Below, piece by piece: positions 53,901 to 64,000 of a stretch of 64,000 nucleotides of DNA. The stretch comes from Dipetalonema caudispina (lineage: Eukaryota; Nematoda; Chromadorea; Rhabditida; Onchocercidae): assembly GCA_013365325.1 (NCBI GenBank), contig JABVXV010000002.1, positions 1,116,001-1,180,000 of the forward strand, read 5' to 3'. Position 1 is the first letter of the stretch. Each line of letters starts with the position of its first letter. The notes beneath the pieces are model-generated. The model saw only the letters and a program-made list of their open reading frames with translations, did no database searches and was not told where the DNA came from. The translations under genes were made by a program, and so were the position numbers.

Positions 53901-55632
53901 GAAGCAAATATAAATAAATGTAGAAATTTATTGCAAAAATTGTTTAAAATGAACTCTTTTTCCAGTTCGCTGATATTTTCGAGATTTTTTTCAACATTAG
54001 GATCCAGTTGTTCCTGAAATAAACATAATAGCAAGAAAAAACTTCTAAAAAGTCAAGCAAAAATAGCCACAGCACAGAAAGTCAAACAACAGCGATACCA
54101 ACAATGTTCAACAAATTTTTTTGTATTCAATATCATCGAAACTTACCAAAACATTGAATACAAATGTATCGCCTTCAGCAGTAAGTGGATAGATTGAAAG
54201 CTCTGCATCATGACTGCGAAGGTCATCGGCATTTTTGCAAGCGGAGATACGATGCTGATTATTTGTACCAAACAGATTCGTTTCGTTGGTAAACAGATAA
54301 ACTGTTCGTTTTCGGAAATAAGGTCTGCAATTTGACACATGACTAAAATATAAAAAATGATCAATGTTAAATTTTTCAGAAGCTTGTAGGCAAAATCAAC
54401 GCTAAAAATTTAAACTAACAACTTTGAAGAGAATCAGAGAAACCTACGTCCGAGAAGTTACTCTTTTGATGCATAAAAACAGTACTTCGCTATAATCACA
54501 ACGACCATGTCCACCATATATCTCCTTGAAAGCTGACAATATATTCTCTACAAATAAATTTGAATTTAAACTTCCAACATTGGGAATTAGAAAACCAATT
54601 ACAAATTAAGGAACCGAATTAGAAAACTATTATAAAGCTAAATGAAAGTGAAATAAGTTGAATTAAAAAAAGACAATGTACTACTAATAGTTAAACATTA
54701 GACTCTGTTCTAAGGATCAAATATGATTCTAAAATGGATAAAAAATTATACAGGGAATTTTCGTAATAAAACCAATGAAAAAAGATACCTGATTTCAGTA
54801 ACTGATCTAATTCTTTGATTCGTTCAGCTGATACTTCTTCGACTTCTTGCATAATGTATACATGGTCAATTGAATGCGACTTGATTTGCTGAAAACACTC
54901 CTATTGCTCAAAAGTACTTCTAGGTTCTGAGTTTGACGACCTATCACATGTTTTTAAATGTTTTAGGAGAATGATATCTTTTTAGTTCGTGCTGAATCTA
55001 TAAGTCACTGAAAATTTTATTCTAAAAGAATAAAGCAAAAAGTGTATTTTAAAGTACACACTTTAAGCATCTTTTCAGCTCTCGTTTTTTTTTCTTTTTT
55101 CATACTGCTTTTCAGTTATTCAAAAAAATCTTCTACTTATTTCTAAAGCATATCATTCCAAAAACATTCCATCGTCACGTCTTGATGACGTTTGGAATGG
55201 ATTTTGAAAGGTGTGGTTATCATAGGAAACTCTACGTTGACAAATATTATGATCAATGTTGAAAAAATTACAGTGTTTAGGAAGATGCAACAAGTATACT
55301 CTCCGAATGTTGAAGTTACCGCTTTGTTTATCATTTGTAAACGCATAATCTGAAAGAGTCACTACTGAGTAGCATATTACGAAGGCTTAATAAATGATGG
55401 ATAATATTAGGCGTAGTAAAAAAGTATGATCAATGCTGTAGACATAAGAAGATACTTTTAAAGCTCTTCGAAATGCACAGTCGTTATCTGAATCATCATT
55501 CTCGTATTTCTCGAACATTTTGGGTGATGCATCAATAAGGAAAATAGTACATTTCTTGCCACCATCTGTTAATGCTGATGCAGAGGCTTCTCCAAAGTCA
55601 TCGTCATCCATAAATTCATCATCCTCATCCAT
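50926..55632 (-). CDS. cku-70: Ku70 DNA end-binding subunit (XRCC6 orthologue), 16 exons
   Basis: Exons in transcript order: 55632-55456, 55349-55272, 54888-54789, 54547-54448, 54342-54147, 54013-53955, 53828-53745, 53668-53569, 53415-53298, 53078-52990, 52770-52615, 52513-52396, 52217-52134, 51997-51920, 51261-51191, 51048-50926. They total 577 codons with the stop, and every join is in phase. An acidic N-terminus (MDEDDEFMDDDDFGE) is followed by the Ku70 vWA-like domain at about residues 25-215 (CTIFLIDASPKMFEK, VYLFTNETNLFG). Then comes the Ku beta-barrel core at about 250-460 (PPGILLLGFKPLSYLK, ICRYTQKANVPPKLVALVPQ, CYPGFHLVYLPFTEDKRDL), a C-terminal arm (KHYKVIEALALDYDEVPEVQ) and a SAP domain at about 538-576. 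By family it pairs with Ku80, encircles broken DNA ends in the nucleus and starts non-homologous end joining. The gene looks complete and intact. Confidence 0.95.
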
Positions 55633-55640
55633 CTCTGCAA
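55632..55640 (-). promoter_or_regulatory. candidate trans-splice acceptor at Ku70 start
   Basis: On the minus strand AATTTGCAG is followed by AG and then the ATG at 55632. A TTTGCAG acceptor two bases before the start codon fits spliced-leader addition and supports this start. No upstream in-frame extension is needed for the family. Confidence 0.5.
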
Positions 55641-57090
55641 ATTGCTGAAGTAAGTAGTGTTGCACTTCATTGATATCAATTTCAACATCATCTTATCACT
55701 TCAGTGATAAGGCATGAAAGGAATGATAAATCGCATGATAATCTTCCTTCCTCTAATATTCATTATCCAATTCCATTTCTTACTTCCCATTTGTTTCTTT
55801 CATTTCTTTTCCCTCCGCTTTTCTATTCCATTTCGTCTAATCTTTTTAGCTTAATTCTATAACAATACAACAATTTTGTTAGATTTCAAACCGAATTAAT
55901 CGTATTACTAATAAAATATCTTTTGAATCTTCCTTTAGCCATGACTCATCATCGGCTATTTAACCATTCCCGCCATCTTTTACGCCTTTACTCATATCCT
56001 TTGTCAAGGTTGAAAAGTACAACTATTTGTTAGCTTTCCTTAACCTTCGTTATACAACACTCTCCTTCACGTCTAACAACGGTTTATCCTTATTCCAGTT
56101 CAGGGATCTCAAATTGTGACCTTTGTCAGTCTCATTTTAATGACCGAAGTGCTCTCTGATCAGTATGAGAAACTGAAGACCGCCCATGATTGAACACTGC
56201 CTTGTAAGTGGGACAACAGATGGGTTGATGGTGTCAAAGGATATGTGATGCATTCCTTGTGATACATCAATTGCTCACTACCATAATGTTTTTTTTATTA
56301 TAAGCCCAGCTAGTCTTCTTTAAGATATTTCTTTGCTGATTTTACTTCTCTGAGATATTTGGTGAATAGAGAAAGAATGAGAAAGACAGACAATTGTTAG
56401 GCATTGCTCATATCTCTCTTGTCCTTCTTTTATTTGGTCTGGTAGTTTTATTTTGTTCATTTAATTTAAACAGCAAATCATTAATCAGTCTGTTACAGAT
56501 ATGGGTTGTAGTGCAGCATTCGCAGAGGAAGTGACAGCTTAGTAAAATTTGACTCTTGAGAATAATTTAGGAAGAGAGAGTAGGATGACACTATGCACTT
56601 CCTTTCTCTTCCCATCTCTCATCTATTTTTTCAAGACAAAAAATTGTAAGCCTCTCATTTACAGCAGCACATGTTGGTGTTGTATAAACGAACCATTGAT
56701 GAGATGAGTGTGCTGGTGCTGTTTTGTCAGCTGCCTTCACAATCTCTGTGTCGTCGTTATTATTTGATCAATTCAAAATCATAGTGGATTGGGTTGCAGG
56801 AATCTTATAAAGTCTCGTCTTTCAGAAGAGGAGATTGTATAATAAAGCACTAGACTAACGAATTGCCGGTCTATGATCAAGGAATCTGTACCGGTTTTTA
56901 TCTGCTGTAGTGGTAAGGAAAGTGGTGAAGGGAAAAATTGTTGTGGAGCACTGGCTCCAGACTATCAAGTTTTGAAATACGGAATCACTTGGAGAAGTTT
57001 CATAGTAAAGTGTTATGTTCGATTTCATGTACTAAATGAATTATCGCTTTGTAATGTCAAGAAATTGAAACTTTAAATTGTACATTTTAG
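55641..57090. other. divergent intergenic region between Ku70 and dynein heavy chain
   Basis: About 1.45 kb between the two start sites, which point away from each other, so promoters for both genes are expected here. I see no coding exon. Somewhat pyrimidine-rich stretches occur at 55740-55850 and 56400-56460. No TATA box is assigned with confidence. Confidence 0.5.
55692..55711. repeat. 9-bp-arm palindrome upstream of Ku70
   Basis: CTTATCACT, two bases, AGTGATAAG: perfect arms about 60 bases upstream of the Ku70 ATG, in the region shared with the divergent dynein gene. It contains GATAA on both strands, so it could be a binding site for GATA-type factors (inference). Confidence 0.6.
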
Positions 57091-57106
57091 GGAATGGTTT
57101 AGCCGG
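57084..57106 (+). promoter_or_regulatory. candidate trans-splice acceptor and two-codon upstream ORF of dynein gene
   Basis: ACATTTTAG ends at 57090. The leader that follows would be GGA, then ATG GTT TAG (57094-57102), then CCGG and the main ATG at 57107. If the acceptor is used, the mRNA carries a minimal upstream ORF four bases before the true start. The splice call is by consensus only. Confidence 0.4.
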
Positions 57107-60100
57107 ATGACGGATTCTGAAAGTGATAAGTCAACGGTTGCAACCACAACACCTGCTGCTGGCGAAGTTCGTCCATACTTTTTCATGAATTACTTATGTA
57201 TTAGACGCTGTCCACATTCTTTCACCTTACCACATAATCCACTAATTTGCCGCGGGTCTCTTTTTGCTTCGGGGGTTTCGTTAGTTGCATACTATATGTT
57301 CAATATAAAATCAGTTTTTTGTACGAGGTAAGGTACCGGGTTATGAACATGATATAAAGGATATCTCATTCGCATGGACTGACCATCAAAGCATGTGAAT
57401 GAATGACCGGTGATGAACTAACTGTAATCAATGTTGTAGAGTCCTCAATGAAAGTGCAAATGCATGTCATGTAAAAAGTATTCCTTTGGAGGACTTCTAT
57501 CCTTAACAAACATTTTCTGCTTACATTCCCTGGGTAGCAGTTTGGTCTCGGCTCACGCTGAACTGTGCATCGGAACACTCTTAAAGCACAAACGAATCGG
57601 TGAAAAAAATGCTCGAAGGAATTTGAACCTAAGAGATAAAAAGAATGCATAAAAATATTGAGAAATTAAAATTACTATAGAGGATGATTTCTTTCGAAAA
57701 ACGGTTATTTCGCTGTGGAAACGGAAAACGGAGAATGGGAGTTTCATATGTACAATTCAAAAAAGAAGATGGTTGAGTAGACTTGTTGAGGGGACAAATT
57801 GAACTATTTCATGCGTTCTTCGATAAGTTTAACCATTAAAATTTCTAATTTAGGTGGCATTAGTTGATATTCCCACGCTATTGGACTATGTAAAACATGA
57901 ATTCATTGGCGCAGGGGCTGCGGCATTAGAAGAAGCTTTCTCACAGAGCGGAAATGTGGAATGTGTGCAAAAGTTCATTAGTGATCCACAAGTACCGATG
58001 CTAGTTGTCGATCGGATCGTTACGAGAGGTTTGTGAAGAACTTTTCAGAACAAACGATTAAGAGAAAGTTCCCTTTGTACGGAAATTTTGATCTCATGTT
58101 GTTATGAAATGATCCATCACTTTCCGGTAGGGAACTGAAGAAGTATCCGCAGCTTATTGTATACATTTTTCCCCACGAAGATTCTGAAAGCTGCAAATTT
58201 TAGTGTTTGATTAATGTGTCGTCTTCCGGTTTGTATGAATTCAGATTTAGATACAAATCCAGATGATGCTGTTGAGGATGTTACTTCAGTATTTCGCATT
58301 TCTAATGAAACGGTTAAACGAACCGAACGAACAACATCGTTACTGCTGTTAAAAAGTGGTACTTGTGTTGAAGTTGACAAACCAGTTGAAGATCAATTAT
58401 ATGTTGTAAGGTTGGTCAGATTTCTCATATTTTAAAGCGTTCTGCTTAAAAAGTTTCGTCATATTGTTTACAACTACTTTGTGTATTTTGAACCTATGAA
58501 TTCATGAATACTGCAGAATACCAGAAGGTAATTCTTATGATGTACTTCTGTCGATTTTTGGACGCATTGGAACGCCACTTTTCAAGTCTTTAGTTGATTA
58601 TGGTCGGGGCGAACGAGATGGTGACAAGCTTGCATTGTCGGTTGAAAAACATCTGAGTGAGGTATATGTTTCAAAAACTTTTGTTTCCAGCGTATTTTGA
58701 AAAAGTTGAATAATAGCGTACTTTGAGTATATTATTTTCAGGTGGAAGTGGCATTACTCCACATGCAGCAGAATATAGACATACCAGAGATAAATTTGAC
58801 TGTCCATCCAGTGATTCAAAATACTATTCAGCAAGCTGCTGAAAAAGGACATAAAGCTCGAGTAACCGATCTAGGCAATCTGGTCGAAAGTTCAGTTTTT
58901 TTGAATGCTTTACAGAAAGGCGTCAATCGATGGGTCAAAGAAATTCAGAAGGCATGTATTCTTTTTTTATAAGTTAGGTGTTATATTTTATGCGTTTCTT
59001 TGAAACGTATGTTCTCATTTCATCTTCTAATATTGTCCGTATTAAGGTGACAAAGCTGGATCGCGATGCGGGCTCAGGAACTTCATTGCAAGAAATGACG
59101 TTTTGGCTGAATTTGGAAAGAGCTCTGCAAAAGATTGCACAGAAGAGAGAATCAGATGAAGTAACTTTGACGTTAGAAGCTTTGAAATGCGGCAAGCGAT
59201 TTCACGCAACAGTATCATTTGATGCCGACACAGGTTGTTATGCGTATGAAAAATGTGTCTCATTAGTGATAGACAACAAAGGGTTTATTATATATAATTC
59301 TGCTGTAAATTATTTTTATATAAAATACGAATGAAATTATTTTTGATTTTAATGCAGGCCTTAAACAGACGTTAGCAATGGTGAATGATTACAATGTGCT
59401 GATGAAGGATTTGCCTTTAAATGAATTAATGGCGGCAACAGATATGAATGGCATTAAAAATGCTTTAGCTAATATATTTACACATATGAGAAAATTACGT
59501 AATACAAAATATCCAATTGCTCGAGCGCTACGCTTTGTGGAAGCCATTTCAAAGGATGTTTCTACCCAAATGTTGAAGGTTATTGTTATTTACTGCATAT
59601 TGAACGTCTCAAGGTTTAACACTAGAAAAGTAGAAGCGCATAAGTATAAATCATTTCATTCCTACACTCGGTTATTAAACTCCGCTGGATCCATTAAAAT
59701 TTCAGGCGCTTGGTACTAGACGACTGATGAACATTCCGTTAGGAGATTTTGATAATTTAATGGCTCAATGTTTTGCTATTTTTTCTACATGGAATGATGA
59801 ATATGATAAACTAGCAACTTTAATGCGTGATTTGTCGAAGAAAAAGCGTGATGAACAGCTCAAGTTAACATGGAGACTCAATCCTCAGCACAAAAAATTA
59901 GAAAGCCGTCTTGATCAAATGCGGCAGTTTCGTCGGTTAGCTTTGGTTATTATGTGGTCGTATATAACTGTTTTCTTGTTAATTTTACTGTTTTTGTCGT
60001 TGAGAAACTTTATGAATGGTATTTTTATATATTAATATTTTATGAATATCTTCTCATTGTAGTGAATAAATATAACCATGCTATACAATGTGAAAAATGA

Positions 60101-63100
60101 ATGTCAGTGCTAACATTTTAGACAGCATGAGCAGTTACGTACAGTTATATCACGGGTGTTGAGGCCAGTAGGGCAGAAAGGAGAGAAGCGATCTGATTCG
60201 GATGTTGAAAAAACATCGACCTTAAATGCTCCAGAGTTAAGCGCTATCGAACAAGTGAATACAGCGTATGAAAATGTTAAGGAGGTTGATTGTTTGGATG
60301 TGAGCAATGATGGTACTATCGCATGGGAAGCTGCTATACGTAGGTTGGTATACATCGTAATGTTTTCATGTTGATTAGCTTAATTTTTCACGCAAATGAA
60401 ATAAGAATATGTTTTGATACATTTTTTGATAGTCTGAATTTACGGAGGTATTTTTTTTAGATATGAAGACCAGATTGATCGTGTAGAAACTCAAATTACT
60501 GCGAAATTACGGGATCAGTTGGGTGGTGCTAGAAATGCTGATGAAATGTTTATGATTTTCCAACGATTCAATGCTCTTTTTGTTCGACCACATATCCGTG
60601 GTGCTATACGGGAGTATCAGACACAACTGATACAGAGAGTAAAAGAGGATATAGATAAATTGCAGGTATGAGTTTTCTCAATTCCTGGGCAATAAAATGA
60701 TGAACGTGCAAAGTATCTAACTTAGTAAGGAGGATATTTTCAGACTAGATTTAAAAATTTCAATGAAGCAGATAATGCAAGAATATTGCGGGCTATTGAT
60801 ATACCTCCCGTTGCTGCATCGATTCTTTGGATTCGTCAGATCGATAGTAAATTGACACAGTATATGAAACGCATTGAAGATGTTTTAGGCCGGGGATGGG
60901 AAAACCATGTCGAAGGTTCGCAATTCTTCAACTTTTTCGTTTTCTTGTTTTAATCGTATCTTTATATGAATATTATGTTATTCTAGGTCGACAGCTAAAG
61001 CTAGAAGGTGATAATTTCCGACAGAAGCTGAACACACAGCATATTTTCGATGATTGGGTTGCACGTGTGCAGGCTAAAAATATTTCCTTGACTGGACGAA
61101 TTTTCATCATTGAAAAACGTCAGAAAGATGGGAAAATTGCTTTGAATTTGAAAGTGAATTTCTCGAGTGATGTCGTTACTTTGTTCAAAGAGGTGACTTT
61201 ACTTGTTGAAACACTGAATTTTTGGAAAGGAAGTATTATGAATGCTAAAATGTGCTGTAATGTTCAAATCTAAAATTCGGCTGGCAATAATTCTGTCGTA
61301 AATAGAAAGAAATTTCGCGAATAGATTATATTTCTTGATTTAGGTGCGGAATATGAAACATATGGGTTTTCGGATCCCGTTGAAGATCGTTAATACAGCC
61401 CATCAGGCGAATCTTTTATATCCATTTGCAATTTCATTACTGGAATCTATTCGCACTTATGATTCAATAAATGAACGAATAGCAAATAAGCCTGGAGTGA
61501 ATATGTTGATTGTAGCTTACAAGAAAGATATACAAGGACAGTTAGCTGAGGTCAGTATGTTTTTTGTCAAGTTATTTCGTTGTAACAATTGCCTTCTTGC
61601 TTTCTCAGGGAGCAAAAACTAATATAAATGTTTGAGAAAATTTGCCGGAGTATTATTTCCAGGGTAATTCACTTACGTGGGAATCGTACAAAATGGACCC
61701 TTATGTTGTCAAGCTTTCATCCTCAATTAACAATTTTCAAGAAAAAGTAGAAGAACTGGATATACTTCTTGACAGGATTGAGGTATCTACCGCTCTTTTA
61801 CAGAATGTTGTGCTACCATAAAATTTTATTAGATCTTTTTTGCATGTGACTTATCAAAATTTCAGGTTGACCTTGCCGCTCTGGATACATGTCATTACAC
61901 ATCGGTAACAATTGGTACTTTGCTTGATTCGATACAAAAAGCAGTTGATCAACTATCTTTGGGCAATTTCTCTAATTTGCACTATTGGGTTAACTCGATA
62001 GATGCAAAGGTATTTATCTTGAATTTTTGACTAACGCTGCTTTTTTATTTACCAAAGAATTCCAAAGGTTTATAAAGTTCCAAGTGTTATATTTTTCTTT
62101 GTGGTATGTTGAAATGCAGACTCTTTGTATTCAGATTGCTAAGAAATTGGCATCTCGAGTTGAAGAAGCAATTCACCTTTGGACTGTTGTACTTGCCAAT
62201 GATGAGTTCGAAGATGAAAGTGATGAAAAAGGTACTTTACCTGTCCTTCAACCAATCGTTTTGGAAATGCGGGTTACATCACAAGTGATGTATGTTAGTC
62301 CAAGTATTGAACAAGCTCGAGCTCACCTACTGGACCAGCTATTTGCTTGGCAATCTGTAATCACAAACCAACCACGCATTTCTAGCACGCGATTCCAGGT
62401 TAATGTGTCTTCAGTTCGTTTTTAATCACTCTGAATTAAATTGGTTTATTGTAGCAAGCGTTAGATTTTCAAATATAACAAAATTAGATTTAAGAAAGTG
62501 AGACTAAAAATTGGAGTAGAGTTTACTGCAGTTTTTTAGAAATTTCATTTTAGTTAACCCTCACAAAGGATAGCACCGAAGCTACCTATCGTGATGTGTT
62601 GGCACATCTTCCACAAGGTCAGAAAATTATTGAGCAAGCTTATGACACAGTTGAAAAAGTTATGAAAGAAGTGGCCGATTATGTTGGCGAGTGGCTACGA
62701 TATCAGGTACTCTTTTTTAGAGCGAAAAGATACAGAAATCCATTTTTTTTAAGCAGATTTTTTTCATCAAGTAATCGCATACTGTTTTTTCATGCACCAT
62801 CTATTTTTAGGCGCTTTGGGACTTGCAACCCGATGTTTTATATGAAAGACTTGGAAGTGACGTATCGAAATGGATGAAAACATTGATTGAAATTCGAAAG
62901 TCAAGAGCAACATTCGATACCCAAGAAACGAGAAAAGAGATTTTCCCAGTGGTTATTGACTATACTAAAGTTCAATCAAAAGTCTCTCTCAAATACGATT
63001 ACTGGCATCGTGAAATCTTGCAAAAATTCGGCTCCTCTGTTGGTATGTATAGATTATATTAAATAAGATTTTGATCTCAAATTCGGTTTTTTTATCGCAT

Positions 63101-63540
63101 TATCAATGTAAATATATAGGTCAGGAAATGCAAACATTCTTCTCTGACATATCAAAATGGCGTAATGAACTGGAAGAGCAGAGCGTTGATAGTGGTACAA
63201 CAACGGACGCTATCCAGCTTATAACATATGTCCAGCAGTTGAAGAAAAAGACGAAAATTTGTCAAGATAAAGTTAGTTTTTCCTGTTTATCTTAAAAATT
63301 TGAATTCTAAGAAACAGCTTTTTGCTCAAACAACAGTTACGTCCAAATTTAAATCTTGGTAGATTGTCTGCATTTTCCAAAGTTTTTTTAAAGGTTGAAC
63401 AATTTCGAGCTGCACAGCGTTTGCTCACACAGCAACGCTACCAGTTTCCGAATTCATGGTTGTATTCGGAAAATGTTGATGGTGAGTGGTCGGCTTTGAG
63501 CGATATTTTAGAACGAAAGGATTCTGCTATTCAAGCACAA
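57107..63540 (+). CDS. dhc-1: cytoplasmic dynein heavy chain, N-terminal tail (partial, runs off right edge)
   Basis: Exons: 57107-57166, 57854-58028, 58245-58410, 58517-58661, 58742-58951, 59047-59233, 59358-59578, 59706-59935, 60122-60343, 60461-60665, 60744-60915, 60987-61192, 61344-61550, 61663-61782, 61866-62009, 62135-62398, 62554-62706, 62811-63042, 63120-63271, 63394-63540. They give 1206 residues, all in phase. The protein follows the tail of conventional cytoplasmic dynein-1 throughout: [130 protein letters not shown] and [11 protein letters not shown]. This is the dimerisation and cargo-adaptor part; the AAA+ motor lies beyond the window. By family it drives minus-end transport, spindle positioning and mitosis. 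The intron 58952-59046 has a GC donor and AAG acceptor; the intron before 63394 also ends in AAG. Confidence 0.96.
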
Positions 63541-64000
63541 GTATGTTATTTCTAGACAAAGTTTCTTAATTGCTGATTTATGCGACGTATCATTCTTGTG
63601 ATGTTACACTTCTCTTTATGATAGTGAACAGTTTTATTGATTTACTACCACTTTTTTCACTAATTTTCTTTTGGATCTTAGTGACTATATTTGAATTTTT
63701 TGCGTGTTTTCTAGATAGTCTTTTTCAAAAATCTACAAAAATTTGTTGATGCAGTTAAATAATCCGAGCTGCGGCACAGTGGTATGTTCTGTGTTCGCAT
63801 ACCTACTTGTTTGCATTTTCTTTTCGATGTTCATTCATGTGAATTAGCTTTTTTGAACCATCTCATCAGATGACTGATGTATTTTGATGTGCTGTGTTGT
63901 TATTATCCTGTTGTTGTAATTTTAAAGCATAGTCGTGTGAATGCTTGCTTCAGCAAATTCGCATGATCGCTTGCAGCCCTACGATTTAAAAGCTGCAATA
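63541..64000 (+). other. intron of dynein heavy chain gene at the window edge
   Basis: The exon ending at 63540 is followed by donor GTATGT. I find no following stretch that continues the dynein tail, so the next exon is presumably beyond 64000. Confidence 0.6.

Noticed and set aside
55153..55362. Alternative Ku70 reading frame containing DYAFTNDKQSGNFN
   Set aside because: It needs a phase that the preceding exon cannot supply. The overlapping frame (IMRLQMINKAV...CIFLNT) joins in phase and matches the Ku70 vWA helix and strand.
62119..62134. Earlier acceptor (ATGCAG) for the dynein exon starting at 62135
   Set aside because: It would insert five residues. The spacing to the conserved tryptophan fits the family only with the later TTCAG acceptor.
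63714..63766. Possible next dynein exon after TTCTAG
   Set aside because: The frame reads into a TAA after 15 codons and does not resemble the dynein tail sequence expected at this point.
1..64000. tRNA, rRNA, CRISPR or spliced-leader RNA genes
   Set aside because: I saw no tRNA-like A and B boxes, regularly spaced repeats or spliced-leader RNA sequence. A covariance-model search would be needed to be sure.

Overview
The window is AT-rich eukaryotic DNA with intron-split genes, TTTTCAG-like 3' splice sites and no polycistronic bacterial layout. A four-exon gene (48915-50416) encodes an almost canonical filarial fatty-acid- and retinol-binding protein (FAR/Ov20 family). The other genes have nematode-type relatives, so the source is very probably a filarial (onchocercid) nematode. 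I cannot name the species from sequence alone.

Layout: (1) 1-4817 has no gene I can support. (2) 4818-39014 (+) is one long gene, about 34 kb with 18 phase-compatible exons. It encodes a roughly 800-residue, mostly low-complexity scaffold-like protein ending in a SAM domain and a PDZ-like domain. A 14.5 kb second-position intron and a decayed mariner transposon lie inside it. (3) 39015-42868 is intergenic. (4) 42869-45791 (+) is an 11-exon SLC36/AAAP-type amino-acid transporter whose start codon is not firmly placed. (5) 45792-48914 is intergenic and includes a perfect 15-bp stem hairpin. (6) 48915-50416 (+) is far-1. (7) 50926-55632 (-) is a complete 16-exon Ku70 gene with vWA, Ku core and C-terminal SAP domain. 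It converges on far-1 and is head-to-head with the next gene. (8) 57107-63540 (+) is the 5' part of the cytoplasmic dynein heavy chain gene: 20 exons, 1206 residues of the tail. It runs off the right edge.

The genes do not form a pathway: they cover cell scaffolding, nutrient transport, secreted lipid binding, DNA double-strand-break repair and microtubule transport. The gene models were built by hand from splice signals, reading-frame phase across every junction and recognised protein families. All 64 introns in the five models join in phase. Six of them appear to use an AAG acceptor instead of YAG, and one of those six also has a GC donor. This is the most unusual molecular signal I see. 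No RNA gene, CRISPR array or other complete mobile element was found.
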